Source of the DNA: Pelecanus crispus
Taxonomy: Eukaryota > Chordata > Aves > Pelecaniformes > Pelecanidae
Assembly: GCF_030463565.1 (NCBI RefSeq)
Contig: NC_134648.1
Coordinates: forward strand, 12,007,806 to 12,071,805
Length of the DNA: 64,000 bases
Reading direction: 5' to 3'
Under the pieces are notes generated by a model. It did no database searches. It was not told where the DNA came from and saw only the letters and a list, made by a program, of their open reading frames with translations. Shown here in pieces: positions 36,801 to 51,800 of the stretch. Position 1 is the first letter of the stretch, and every line of letters begins with the position of its first letter. A program made the translations under genes and the position numbers.

Positions 36801-39800
36801 AACAGGACCTCTGTTCTGAGGCTACTCCTGTAGCCTTCAGATCGGTGCCTCTTTAGAACAGCACTTTTGTTTTTATTTTCAATCTGCCAAGTAAAAGAAA
36901 TGGGCACATGCTATCACACAAGCTCAACTCTTATGCTTGTAGGGAAACTGAATGCTGAAAACTAAACCTTTTTCATAGGTTCAGTTTATAGGCTTAGCTT
37001 ATAAAAGTTAAGGATTCCCACAGCTCCTGCACTTCAGGTATGAAATTGGGCAGTAAATTCAAGGATTCATCAAACACCTCAGCAAACCCCCTGCTCTGAA
37101 ATGCAAACTCTATATAATTTATTACTGCAGTAATTAGTAATAACCGGAACCCTACAACCCTCAGTTCACATTCATTCTCTTAGCTGAGTTAAAAGCCACT
37201 GAAATCACTGAAAGTTTTTCCAGTGACATTTCTGGGCTTTGAGACATGATGCAAAAGCCTCACAGGTAGGCAAAGATGTGTCTTGCAACAGATCTGTGTT
37301 GCAGTAATAAATCCACATACTGGCTGGAATGAAATTTGGCACTGGAGAAGCAGCTTCATGGAAAATAGGTTGTGTCTGCTTTTTAAATCACAGCACCTAT
37401 GTCCTCCTGCAAACAGGTACAAATACATGTATATATAGTACGTATAAATATATACAAGTATATACACATACATACAGTGCAGATACACTATTACAGAACC
37501 ATAAGGCATAATCTTACACACACACTTTTCCCTCTCAGACAGTATTTCTTCTTGGCTTTGCATCACAAATGTATTCTCTTTAGACTGTGTTCTTTGTTAC
37601 TGAATGCCTCACTTGACAGTATTTTGATGGCCAGAAGACTATCAGTATTTTAAGTCTCCAGAAGAGGAATTGGGCTGCTTGCCATTTCTGGCAATGCAAT
37701 CCAATTCTTCAGAGGTGCTGCATTATTTGGAGGCGCCATTTACATTCCCAGACTAACATTCACTTTCTCAGATGTCAGTGAGGACTGACATTCACCAGCA
37801 TAGATGTCAGGCTTTGATCCAGCAGTCTTGTATCTTTAAAGAGGCCAAATACAGGCAAGAGGTAGCTGGATGTGCATGGTTTTATGTCTGTGCAGGGTTT
37901 TACATCCACTTGCTCCTGGGTTTAAGGCTCAAAAATTCTATAATTTACTTCTCCAGGGAACATTAGTTAGCTTGCAAATTAATACAGTAATTCCAGTAGT
38001 AAGCTCAAGTATAGAACACAGATAAAGTAACAGTGCTCTTTATTACCATATGAAAATCAAAATGTATTCTGGCTTGTTGACTAGTCCTATTTCAATTGTG
38101 ATATATTAGCCTAACCAATGAAAAGCAAGCATGAAGAATAAAAGGAAACAAAATTGGTACTGGTAAGATTTGCTTCACAAAGATTTGTTGCATTTCTTCT
38201 CAGTTGCAGTCAGAGTAGTATTTTATATAAGCGCTCTCTTCTAATTCAAAGCTAGTGTACCTAAGATTTTTTTTCTTGTCTGCATTAATTTGATAAATAA
38301 AAAATAGCAACAGCTCCTCTTTAGCAAGTGGGGTTTTTTTTCACAAACTTTAATAGAAGTACATCTGGTTGCTTTCAATTCTCTTTCTTGAAATAGATTT
38401 TTAAAGATGCTAACATCTAGGGAGGGTGTACCAGGGAACTGGAAGACTATCATGCCTTTCTCGTTTGGCTTTGGCACTGTAAAAACCATTCCTTTCTTTT
38501 GCCTGTCCTTGATGGTAGAGGCTCTTGAGGGCATGACTGTGCCTTCTCATTGCACAGTTACACAGTACAGGTCAAAGTTTCTTTGTGGAGGAGTAAGGAA
38601 AGGTGCGTCCAGTGTGATTCTGAGCAAGGTGCTTGCTCTTTGTCTGCAAACATGGGTGTGTGCCTGTATGCACACATGTATTTGGTACCCACCTTCTGCA
38701 AATACAGCAGCTGGTTAGTAAGTAATTTCAAACACTCTCAGGTCCTTAGGAGAGAGGCCCCATGATACCAGGCCTTTATTTCCATGGTTAGAGGGTGCTG
38801 TTTGGATCCCTGCAGCTCTGGGCAGGGCGGGCTGGATCACTGTGGAACTGCTTTTACAAGCTGACTTGACAGGTTCTGGAAGTGATCCATCAGTCAGGTC
38901 ACTGGTTTATCTGTAGAGATAATGGATAGCATCCCCATTATAATGGCCTTATTTAAAGCATTTTTCAGCCGTTATCTTTAGTCTCACAGTAAAATAGTAA
39001 GAAGAAAGAAAATAGTAGAAGAATTAAACATTAATCTCTGGGGTTCTATTTCCCCCTTTTCTAGAGAAAAATCTGTTTTAAATGGCTAAGCTGTAGCACT
39101 TCATAACCAAGCTTCCACATCTCTGAAGATATCCAGAACTGCTAAAGTAACTGCTTGATTCTTATCTGAGCAACTTTTATATGATTTCACTAAGTGTGTT
39201 CGCAGCCACGTATACTGGAGTTGCTTTCTTTGAGATTCATACTGCTCCAGGGAGAGGAGCTCCTACCAGTGCTGAAGAGAAAAGGAGCTTTGAAAATTGA
39301 GAAGGAAGCATTAATGGAATGGAAATTGCAATTTTTCCATCGGCAGCACTGCGGGAGAGCAGCTGATGGCAGAAATTTGAACATGCAGCATCTTGGTGCT
39401 GACTTCTGCTCCGTTTGGCATGCTGGTGTCTCAGAAGACACTTGTTTTGGGCATCCCAGTCCTACATTTGGGTCTAATTTTTTTGTTTCATTTTTCACAG
39501 AACTTTTAGTCTCTGGTGACTTGCATTCAACAACCTTAAACTATCAATAGACACACTAAGTGCATTCCTGGGTTGAAATCCCGGTCTGTGTCTAGCCAAA
39601 GATCCCATAATATCTAAATCTGGTAGTCGTTGTATACTTAATAATTTAATTCATTAGCAGTCTTAGTTTGCTTTTCTGTTAACTGTCCAGCCTGCTTTGT
39701 TGATGGATCTTGTTACATGAATCATGTCGTGACTAGTACAGTTCTTTTCAAAGCACCCCACCCTTTAGGTAGTGCTTAGTGTAGCAGTAGATGATAAGGC

Positions 39801-42800
39801 GAATGGTACTTCCTAGCTAATGCTCCAGGAGAGAATGAAGAGATCTGAGTGAACTGCATCACTGTTTTTCAAGTTTATATACTAAACAGTAACCTGAAGA
39901 GATTATTACAGTTATAATATAGGCTAAAGCTTTCTGAAAAAAATGCATGAGTAGCTTAGAGTGGCAATTAGTTAAAAAAGTGAACCATAGTTTCATTAGC
40001 CTTTTGTAAGCAGAGTACCTGCATGCTTTGCACTCTTGTCATATTCAGTTGATACTTTTTAAGTAGTATGTCTCAAGTGTTTGCAAATCATAGCTTACAT
40101 TTTAAAACAAAACACCTTTTGTAGGCTAGGTTCCCATCCAGTCCCAATCCACCTAAATCCCTGCAGGAAAACTAATAGGCATTTTTTTTATCTTACTGTG
40201 CATGAACAACTATTGCTTTTCACTAGCAAATCCACCCTCAGTTCTTTCAGTCTCTTGCACAACCTCTCCAAGGCAGTGTGATGTGTGTTTTGCCCTTCTG
40301 ATGTTTTAAGGTTGCTAACCTGCCTGATGCTAGCAATCTGCTAGTCTACACTTACTCCACTGGAAAAGATACGAAGCAGCCATGCAGGCTGAAGCTAGGT
40401 GTTGAGCTTTGTGAGCCCAGTTAGTGAAAGAGCATTCCGGCAGTCATCCTGAGAGGCCTGAATACCTGTGTCTTGTTCTGAAACAAGCAAATCGCCCCCC
40501 GGCTTGTTTTAGAGGGCCGGAGCTCTTCAGCCAGGCAGGGTTCAGACATTCTGAACATTTTACTGAAACCCCATTTTATTTCCTTTTCAGTTTCAATCTT
40601 GGCAACGTAGAATATGAAGCTGAGGGGAAGGTGCAAATAGCTCATGAGGACAAGTAGCTTGTATTTGTTAGAGTAGAAAACGATGTGCAAAGGGAAAAAG
40701 GATGTAGCCAAAGATGAGAAAAACTTTGCAATTAGTATTTTGAATTTATATACTTTTAGGTTATGAATCTTGTTATATAGCAAGGGACATATCCTTCTTG
40801 TTATGAAAGGTATGATGGAGTGTGCGCATACCTCTGAGTATTCATATCTAATTCCATAAGCAGTAAATGCTTCTTAGTGATGCAAAAGCTATTAAGAGAT
40901 TTAATTTAGCTCATGGATGATAGGATGGTCTTATTGTCAGTCACAGTGTATCTTTTACTGGTCATCTGATGTTAACTGGACTATAGCCAAAAAAATCTGA
41001 ATGGTAGCCTCAATGAACGGAAAGACCTGACATCAGGAGTTTGGAAAACATGTGTCGCCTCTGATCCTGCATGAAGAAAGTTTGCTGAGGAAGAAGGCGG
41101 GAAATCTCTGTAATTGCCAGCTGAGGTGCGTGTCATACAGTTCAGTGTCCACATCTTTATTTACTGAACGTAGTCCATTCTGAGTTGGCTTGTTTTCTCA
41201 GAGAGAATGCTCTGTATAAAGTTATGGATCCACACAGAGAATCAGGAATGGATAGTGTGTACAAGCATAAGACGGTTTTGTAATACTATAGCGCTGCAAT
41301 GGCCATGATGTGGAGAAAAGTGAGACTGCAGTTTCCATGGACTCAGATATCATGCTTGGTGACCCTGAACAAACAAGCAGGTGTAAACAGCTGCTAGACC
41401 TTATCAGAGTGAAGAGAAGCAAGGTGCCTTTTGCTGAGAGGTAGGGCAAACCAGGCAGGTGTTTCGGCTGAAAACACAACAACCAAAGGTCAGAGAACAC
41501 AGATCATTATCACATTTTTGTCTTAAATAGTGGCTTGGATTTACAGGCAAAGAACTGATGCAACAGCAAAGAGGTTACTCCTAATTAAAGGTATCAAATC
41601 CCGCTCTCGTTTGTATCAGTGGGAGTCTGAAGTAATTCAGATAACTTTAGTAAATTTACTTTGCTAGTAACAAAAAATATTTAAAAGAGTGACTAGGATT
41701 TCTTCATATTTCCTATTGGTCTAGTTTAGTGTAAGGTTTTTTTCTGTCAAGTTAGGCAAACAAAACTTTGTAGTACTAATTGATATTTTGAAAGTAACAT
41801 TCTTTATTAGTAATTCAGGTCTATGCCTGTGTTTAGAATTATTCTAAAATTTGCCAGATCCTCATGTGTTATAATGTAGCATTTCTACTCCAGTTAACTT
41901 CCGAAGAAAAAGAATATTTTTATGCAAAAACAAGTTGGCTGAAGAACTGCCTCACCATTTCTATCTATCTGTCTGGACTGCTACCTTTGTGTCGCGAATA
42001 TGATTTTTTACATGGCCTTGGTTAGCATCAGTTTAAGATTTAGTAATATTATTGAGATAGATCACAGTATTAGGTTGTATAATTCTTAACAACACTTACG
42101 CATCAGCCAATTTGAAACAGCTATTTGATGGAATTTGTTATAATCAAGACAGCGACTTAGTTAAAGATTCAAGAATGGCAGCGTTCACTCTATTACTCAC
42201 ATGGAAGAAGTACACAAAAGAAAATTCAGCTACACAGAGGGATCGTGGGTGCAGGGGATAAGGGTACCCTCCCATTGAGTCACGAGGTTCAGAATAGACC
42301 CCCTTGCTTTCTAAACTCCTTTCAGAGAGGAGTCTAGGTGCTGCTAGGTCCAATCTTAGTCTCAGACTTGGTCAACAGTTTATGTGAGTAGGGATAGTAT
42401 ATATGAATATATATGTACTCAAATTGCACACACACATGCACACACCGAGGTTAACCTGTGATCAAAATTTCCCTTTTTGTGAGTTTCGTGAATTACTCAC
42501 TTTTATGTACCGGCATTCATCAACGGACGGTCGGTGAACCTCACAAAGTCAGTTCTTTGAGTCCTCGCGAAATCAATGCACAATCCTTCAATCCCCATGA
42601 AATCTACGGACAATCCTTTAATCCTCGTGAAATCTATGGGCAATCCTTCAATGCTCGCGAAATCTACCCTGAGAGGTGTCCCAGCTCAGGGGGATGTACT
42701 GGGTCACACAGTCCGCTGCGGTCCCCGAGAGCTCAAAGAGGTCTCCCTCTTGGATCGCTATTTATAGGATCTCGAGATGATTGGCTTTGGTCAGTAATTT

Positions 42801-45800
42801 ACATTCTGGCCACAATTTGTGCTGAGTTGTTCTGACGTACCATTCAGGCAGCAGATAGCCCAGGTGTGGACAGAGATTGCCTGGCACCCAAGTCGTTATG
42901 ACCAACATAACAGCACAATAGGGCTTTTCCTGGGATCTCGGAGTAGCCCGGGGTGGGGTGGCTGTACCACCACACCTTGGAGTAGCCAAATATTGAAGGG
43001 AGAAAGATTTTCGTGAAATAAATGTTTCCTCACCAAAAATAAGCTATTACTGTAACATAGTCACAGTGTCTAGAATTGATTCAATGTTCTAGGGGATTGT
43101 GTTAGTAAAAACACAACAGTAAACCAGTAAGTTTATCTCCAGAAGGCTACAAAACAGACTTTCTCTCAGAGAGTCAGTGCCCACCCACTGCTTCATCAAT
43201 GTGCATCTGAGAGCCATGCACCACTTCTAAAGCTTACAGCATTCTTGTTAGCTGTGGAAATAAATTCTGAAGCTTTTTGTCTGTGGGCAGGTATGCATCA
43301 TGTTCAGTTATCTGCTTCTTCCTTGGTTGCATATTGGGTGGTATAACTCTTCTGCAAACAAGCCGTAGCAAGGCAGTAATGTAAATCAAAGAGCAGTTGT
43401 TTACCTTTTCCCTGGTTTTAGTTCAGTATCCTCACATATAACGTGCTGAATTTAGGGAATGAAGGCTGTCCAAATGTCTTTTACAGATCACATCCAAGTT
43501 GTAGGGAGGTATAAAACCGAATCACTATGAATGCCTCTACTAGATCTACCTATTTATTCTGAAAGAAATTAAATGGTTTTTTATCTTCTCTGTAAGGTAA
43601 CAGATACAGTCAGGAGAGTGAATCTTGTATGCAGGCTGGTGGCAATTCTGTGATCTACTGACGTCTGTTAAAAGATCATAGTATGGACTGTCTTTAGACA
43701 GCAGTGAAAGATCAGCAATGTTTCCTCTGCTCAGACCCATGAGGAAAAAATAATTACATGATAGGAAAAGCTTTAAGGCAAAAGAGAAATTTTTTCCACT
43801 GCTTTTGATTACATGGTTTAATCCATTGGCTCCAGAAGATACTTATTTGAGATTTTTAGCTGCAACCATGTTATCTAATTAAGCAGTAAGCTTTAGCTGG
43901 TAGGGTAACAACATGTAGCAAAGGCTTTAGGAAATACAGGCTATGGTACTGGGTGTAAAGCATAAATGTTTTGTCTTTTCATTTTTTATTTATATCCGTA
44001 ATAATCTTAGAGTGATTCAAGTACAGAGGTTACAGATGAAAGGACTAAATCTGCAGCTGGTTTACATCTGTATTGTCGTATGTAAGGTGGCAGAATGGTA
44101 CAATTTGCCATGGCTGGGAGGTTGGCCCAGTAACACACAGTTCCATGTATGATGAGCCCAAATCTTCTCTAACCTTTTCCTGGACCGCAGGAGGGGTAGA
44201 TTAATCAAAATCAGTAGAATGACACTGGTTTTACACCAGTGAATAGGAGGAGAACTGTGATTGCTTGGCCTTCTCTGCAGTTGTTGATGGTCAGGAAGAC
44301 GTGTGAGATGCTGCTAATCCAGCTTGATGGTGTTTTGTATTACGAGTTACTAAGGTAAACCATGGAAATTGAAGGAAAGTGGTGAGTTGAACTCTGTTTC
44401 TGTTTAGTTCTGTTTCATCAAAGATTGGCAAATGTGAGAAAAAAGCAGTGTAGAATGGTAGCTTCAGATGTATTCCCTTGATAAATGCATTTCTATGTCA
44501 GCTAAGTAAGTCTCGCTTTGTCCTTCCTCCCATCTGATTCAAAACTAACATTTTGGCATCTTCTGCAGTGTCAATGTCTGCCTGACCTTTTGGGGGACTG
44601 AGTCGCTTTGATAGTTAGCACTGAGGAATACCACACCAGTGAATGCATTAGCTGTCAAATCGTGGTTGTTCACCACTGCCTTATAGAGAGAACCTCCCTC
44701 TAACTTTTCTACCTGTCCCAATTCTTACCTTAATAACAAGTCCATTTCTCCCTTCCAGTTAGTAATATATCATAATATAGCATAATTGATAAAAAGATAT
44801 AGAGGGTGGGGTGGGAGTTTCAGATTTGTTTACTTGTTATTCTGTCTGGAAATTACTCAGAGCCTGTTCTGTGAGAGTACATCACATGAGGAATCTCTCA
44901 AACTTGTTCCCTTACAAAGTCCACTGTGTTGGGTCTGGCTGAGATGGAGTTAATCTTGGTTAAACCCCTGGCAGCCTTCATCGTGCTGTGCTTTGTATTG
45001 GTGTTTTGGCTACTGCTGAGCAGCGCTCGCACAGCATCAAGGCTGTCTCTCCAACATTTCCGCCCCCCCTCACGAGTAGGCTGGGGGTGGGCAAGATCTT
45101 TGGAGGGGACATAGCCAGCACAGCTGACCCAAACTGACCAAAGGGATATTCCATACCATATGATGTCGGCTCAGCAATAAAAGCTAAGAGAAAGGAGGAG
45201 GAAGGGAGGGCATTTGTAATTTATGTTTGTCTTCTGGAGCAACTGCTACGCGTACCGAAGCCCTGCTTCCCAGGAAGTGGCTGGATATCACCTGCTGATG
45301 GGGAGTAGAGAATAAAATCTTTGTTTTCTTTTTTTTTTTTTTTTTGCTTCCACATGTGGCCTTGGCTTTTGCTTTTTTACTAAACGGACTTTATCTTGAC
45401 CCAAGAGAGTTTTTTCCATCTCATTTTCTACCTACCTGTCCTGCTGAGGAGAGGAGTTATAGAGCGGCTTAGTGGCACCTGGCGTCCAGCCAAGGTCAAC
45501 CCACCGTATCCACCCATCCCAGGGGAAGGAAGAAGCATCTTACAGCACGTAGAGAGGCTGACATCATGGTGTCAGGCAAAGGGGAACCTTAGTGGTCTTT
45601 CTGTGTCCAAGACATTTCATAGGCATCAGCAAGGGAAAGTTTTGGTCCCCTGGTGGGTGTTTGTCTTGGACTTCATACATGTTAAAAATCTGTAATACAT
45701 TCACATTCTTATGTCCTTTTTGGAAAGACATAAAGAGTATGTTGAAGACCCTTTTTCATTTCTTCTTCATTGGAATTTGTTTAGGAAATGGAATGAATAT

Positions 45801-48800
45801 TCATGAATAGTCATCTCACATTGTTGATATCCTCTAGACACATGATTTCAGACAGAGAATTAAATTAAGGAAAGAAAAAGGCTCTATTGTAATCCCAACA
45901 AATGCCCCAAAAAGGAGGTCCGGAAGAAGCCTCAAAAAGCCAATATCTACCACCCAGATGCCTACTCCATCCTTAGGCAGACATTCAACTCATGTGTTCT
46001 CAAAACCCTCAAGTGCTGGATGTGTTTTATTCCAATGCTTTACTACGCTCACTCTAAAGTCTCTGTTGTCATAATTTAAACTCCTTCTTCTTCCATCTAC
46101 GGCTTATGGAAAATAAATTATTCCCTTTCCTCCACAGTAACAGCAGTCTCCCACATTGTCAAATCTGCTATAGGCAAAATCCATTGTGGATTAATTCTTA
46201 CCCATGTATTTCTGTTCTAGTATTATTATCTTTGGCTGACACCTTAAGCACAGTAAATAAGTCTGTTGAATCTGTAAGCTACCAAAAAAGTGTATCATGT
46301 AAGGACAAAACACATAAGATTCAGGGTTTGAAATAAGTTTTGTGAGGGATTGGGCACAGGTTGGAATCTTACTCTCAGTGTGCTACTCTTAATTTAGTGA
46401 TTAAGATTAGCAAGCAGCTATTAAGTACGGAAATCTTGTTTTCAACTGTTATTTTTGTTTTGCACAGCTGTTTCACATCCTTGCTTTGTACAGCTACTCT
46501 GGGTTGGTTTGCTTTTACAATTTTTCAAAATTTACATAGTTTGGTAGTGAATCATGGAAACTTTGTAGCTGCCAATTGTAGAGAGAAGAGACGCCCGCAT
46601 TAAAATTCAGCCCCCCGGGCACACCATTACATGAAAGCTCTATCTTTATATGATTACTGACTACTTAGAAATAACAGCACTTTAGAGCTTTGTAGCACAG
46701 TTTTACAGTGTTTTCATAACTGTTATTGTGTCTCAAGACATTTAGAGTAAAAACCAAGATCTTTTAGACCACAAGGCTTTAGACACATCTTCTGGTTATT
46801 AAAGGTCCAAGAATTGTTGTTCTCCAATTAATAGATCCACAGGTAGATGCATTTCTCTATTAAGACAATTGATTGCAAAATCATTAGGGAAACTTTGTTT
46901 GTAAACATGCATCAGTATTTTGACCTCATTTGATAATCTCATACTATGTGAAAAAGCTTTTCTTAACATGGAGCAATTAAACATGGAGCACTTGGCTATT
47001 GTTTTGTGTCTCAGATTGTCTAACTTCAGAATATTCCTTCTCTAATTATGGATGTAGATGATTACAGAGCCTCTGTGTATTTTAAAAAAAAGGACTGAGT
47101 GTATAGCATGGCACCAAGTTTCCAGAAGGCCTAAGGGAAGATTTTGTTGTCAGAATTCCTACCATCCTGCTCTGCCTACGGTACACCTGACAAACAGGAG
47201 AAAAGAAGAGAAATTTCATGTTGTAACCTGTCCTGCGTGTTCTAGGGCAAACATGTGGGATGAGACGAGACTTGGGCTATTGCAGACAATCACTGCAATA
47301 TGTAGCCCTATACATACATATGGCTATATACATATATATATGTATGTATGTATGTATATATACATATACACAGACCTTTACTCCTTTCTTAGTTGGATAG
47401 CTGTCAGTTTCCAGCCTAAGTTAATTACCTGTCAGATTATAATTTGTGGGTTTTTTCTATCGAATTTGAACCATTCGTCTAGTGTGCTGCCTCTGATACC
47501 ATTGCAGAATAGATTGAAATAAGTACTTTGCACTGTGTTTCCTACTGAGGAGCATTTGCAGAGGCAGTAGTCTTGCCAGGATCAGATTATTACATTGCTT
47601 CCTGAGAAAAAGAGGGGGTGAGGGAAGAAACTAAAGTGACTGTTTCTGCAGAGTGACCTGCCATGAAATTATTACATGACATACAGAGATTTTGACCATG
47701 CATGAACAGACCATGATCTGATAGAGCATCTAGGCATCATTTTTCTCAGTATCCTGAGGCATTTGTCAGGAGTCTTTTATTTTTGCTTTTGTGTGTACTT
47801 TTTTCTTTCATGGAAGTCTCAGTTCCTTGAATCTGTGGATAATATGACGTTTTATTTATTTCTTTTTTGACCTGGAACATTAACTGTGTATGAGTCTGAT
47901 CAGTGACAGGATCACCATATTTGCGGTGAGAATACGCAGATGGTGTAGAAAGGGCTGGACTTCTTACACTGGCTTTAGTGGCCGCAGTTTATTGGGTGAC
48001 TATAACCTGCCTCAATTACTTCCCTAGGCTTTTTGACAGCCTGTTGAGGCTAAGGTAGCTATGTTGCTTTTGGTACCCAAAGCCAAGCTCAAGTGCCTTC
48101 GGGACATCTTCAGTTATGTCATGTAGACATGTTTTGCATTCATTCATATTTCATCATGTGGAGAGCCAGAAATGAAGTTTTTCCGATTAAAATGTTTCTG
48201 TTTTCTTGACAGGGGAAAAGGAAACGGGTGAGATTAGTTCTGTGGAGAAGTTCAACAGAAAACTGAGGGAGTCACTTGTATTTTCTTATTTATTACTTTT
48301 GAGCTCAGAAGTCACATTTCTGTTGAACGGCCACAAATAGCTGACTTTCCCACATCGCACTGGGATGTGACTAATACCATAGTTTGCAGCTCACGTCTGC
48401 TCTTTTTAGTATGTCTTTTTTTAACAGTAGTCCTTATTTTTATGAGTGCTATGTACTTGGCAGGACAGCAGCAAGAGGTTTGCTCTGCTGGAAAGTATTA
48501 CAGAGGTTTTGAGGTATTTCAAGGCAAATTAATTCATATCTCATTAAAGACAAATGCATTATGTGCCCTGTCTAGACAACTAAGAGATTGGAACTGGAAC
48601 GCTACTGCAATTCAAACTATGGTAGTAGTTTCCACAAAACAATATTCCATTCTATGTAATTCTGCCATTTTTCTAATATATGTAGTACATGTACAATATA
48701 AAACAGTTTTTATGCTTTTTTTCCCTTACTGCTCAGCAGTTTTTGCCATCTGCTGCTGGAGAACAGCCCTAGGTGAAATGACTTGTAGAAATTAAAACAA

Positions 48801-51800
48801 AACCTAGAAGGGGATATGTAAACACAGAAGTAGATGTTAACTCTTAGAAGTGCTAATTGCTAGGAAACGTCCGTTTCAATGTGAGCAAGTGTTCTGCTAG
48901 AGCACTTCAGCTGTGGCTGAAATTATCGTTGTCTCACAGGTACACTTGGGTGAGCTCTGGAACTGTTTGGGAAGGATCTGTACCTACCATTTATGAAGGT
49001 TAATGTTGAGTTTTACTTGAGTTGCAGGGTTTAGAAAAGGAAATTTCTTTATATGGGGAACTTTTAAGAAACACGTAAAGGGGCTTTTTGTTCAGAGAAG
49101 CTTTTGAAGCACAGTTGTCCCAGTAGACTGCAAGAGGTGCCCCCATGCATTTCCAAGTTTGTTACTAAAAATAATTTTTGAATTGTTGCACCAACTGCTT
49201 TTGTAGCATTGCTTCCTATGTTGTGTACCTGCTGGCAAAACTTCCTTAACGCGCTGAAATCAGTGAATTTTGCCTCTATACTTCATGGCTTGTGAACTTG
49301 AAATCCATAGAGGGTTAGGAATGAATGCTTTGGAATGGCTGTTTTGGCTTACAGCTGTACAGACAGTGCCAAGGCAAAAAAAAAAAAAACCCAAAAACTG
49401 CCTCTCCTTCAGCTGTTAGGCAGTTTCAAAAGGTTTGTAGCCACAAACTGCAACTGGATCAGAATAAGCCAGCAAACTGGGCCATATTGATTACATAAGG
49501 AGGGGAAAAGTGGTTCTCCTATTTGAATCCCACTTACTGTTCTCGTATCAGAGCAGTCGGTGACCTTGGCAGACAACTGCTACAGAATTTCTCCACTACA
49601 GCTGCTCTTTACCCATGCGGGCATTTTCTGTTCCATATGCCCGCATCCCATCCCCACCTCACACCCCCCCTTAGTGTTCAGTGCCTGGCTTTGATAGATT
49701 TATTAATCACCATTGAAAAGTTGTATATAAAGTCATGAACAGTGCCTTCATCTGCTTTCTTGGGTTCGAAGCTAAAGTGCCCAGAAGGAAAGGAAAGCTC
49801 ATTCCGGACAGACAGGCAAATGCCTGTCCCTGACAAATATTGGCTGAAGATATGAACAGTGAAGAGAGAGATTTGTTTAAAGTTATCTTTGAAGAAGGAC
49901 TTTTTGAGAATGTGGGAGGTAAGAGTGAGTGTGAGTGGGGAGAGGGAATACACAAATGTCAGTTTTGAATTTAAAATCAACGATTCCATTTTGAATGTCA
50001 GAATTAGAATAGACTTGAGCATATTTTCTAGTCTACACTTAGGATGTTAATTAGGAATTAAGGGGGAAAAGAGCAAAGCAAAATGAGCATGATTTCAGTA
50101 CATACTATATCATCAGTATTAAAAATATTACCATAGTGAGAAACCAGATGAACACTGCAAACAAAAGTGGGTTTCTATGTGTAAGTAGGTTAACTCTAGC
50201 CTTGTAGTTCTGCTTTCATAACTTGAGCAGAGAAATTCTTTGCTTCTTCCTCTTTATCCTTAGTGTGTTATATAGGCAGAGGATAATGTCCACACCACAG
50301 TTGGCTACACTCCACCAGGCAAGTCTGCCAAAATAAGCCCATAGTGCCTTCTACATCAAATAAGTTGACCATAGCTCAGTGCTGTTGGGTGGAATGTGAA
50401 GGCTGTCGTATCACATTGAAAGAAAACTTTTTTCTTCTGTGCCTTTCCATGTGTATGTAAGCATTCCACCAGAAGGAAAGTACTCCTGTCAAAACCTGTT
50501 ACACCAGTTCTGACCTGTACGCTCCTGCACCATCTCACATGCAGGCATCTGTTTCAGTTTTCTGGTAGTTGTACTACCATACTTCACTATCACTAACATC
50601 AGTCAGTCACTTTTTAATTTTTTTATTTGTTAGAAAGGTAAACAATAGCTTGGCATAATCTGCCAAAGACAAGAAAATTGAAGGTTCTTTCAGCAGCGTC
50701 GTTTTAGGGTCTTAAAATCCAGGGAAACTTTTCCACGAGTTGCAGTGTTCTGTTGGTTTTTTTGGTTTTTTTTTTTTTTCCTGTTGGTTTTGGAACAGAT
50801 CCTAGCCCCCAAATTGCTTTTAGGTGTTGCAGTATATTCACTGCAGAGTACAATATTATAATAAGAGCCCACAGGATGCTGAGTATGTACTTACAGGTAC
50901 ATAGGATGCTCTTCTCCATCCTGGCTTCTGCTGTTTGTGGGTCCCAGTATACCCATGAATAAATAAGCAATCCTGCTTTCACTCCACATTATTCCTTAGC
51001 GCTTCTCAAACAGCATATTTCTTTGCTGCTACATTAAATTAACAGGTATAAATAACATCATAATGGATTTTGAAGAGATGTACACCATTATAAGCATAGC
51101 TAATTCTGTCTTTTAAGCTATCTGCTCAACTTGTATGCTCTGCCGCATGTCAGAAGCCAGCACCCCCTCTTCTCAGTTTACACAGTTGCTCCTGCAAAGA
51201 CAAAATATTCTGAGAAATAACTTAGTTTGCAGAATTCTAGAAAAAAATGGATTGTTCAGAACCTATTGCAGCTGATGAAGAGGTTTAGGTTTGCTCATTG
51301 TCCAGCAACTGTTGTGTCTCAAGGTAGCCTGATTAGAAAAGGTCTACAGCCCGATTAAATAAATTTAAAAAAAAAAAAGATGAACAGTTACACATCTGCA
51401 TGTGCAACCATTACTGAGTTCTGCATTGACTGTGAATTATAATACCTGGGTGAAGGAATTTGGTTTGGAGTGTGACACAAAATTTCACCTAGAGCATATG
51501 AAAGCAAGCTTTTCCATGCCAGGAAAGAAAACTGTGAAGGGATTTTTTTTTTTTTTTTCCCCAGATGAAAACCCCCATAAAACTGGAAGTCTGAGCCGGT
51601 GGGACACGATTCAGTAAGAGGGGAAAGAAGGGTTTTCTGGCAAGGGACTCATTAGTGCAGAGAGAAAGCAGTGACTGGAGAAATGCAACTTTGGTGTTAG
51701 GTGGTTTTAGAGCTAGAGAGAGAGTTATTCCATGAGCTTAAAAATGACTGTGGCAAGGTTTCTCCTCTGTGGAGAGGGACAGTTGGAAAAACTGACTACA

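Noticed and set aside
42458..42835. + strand open frame with a repeated decapeptide ([14 protein letters not shown])
   Set aside because: The peptide repeat is a consequence of a 30-bp DNA repeat, which keeps frame by arithmetic. The frame has no known domain and is antisense to the TATA-bearing LTR-like block.
45514..45700. Possible continuation of retroviral sequence after the 44925 LTR
   Set aside because: The TCCAC duplication closes the element at 45508, and the following sequence shows no primer-binding site or gag-like frame.
48367..48795. 142-codon + strand open frame with hydrophobic stretches
   Set aside because: Low-complexity hydrophobic segments from T-rich DNA, no recognised domain or splice context, and located within DKK3 intron 3.
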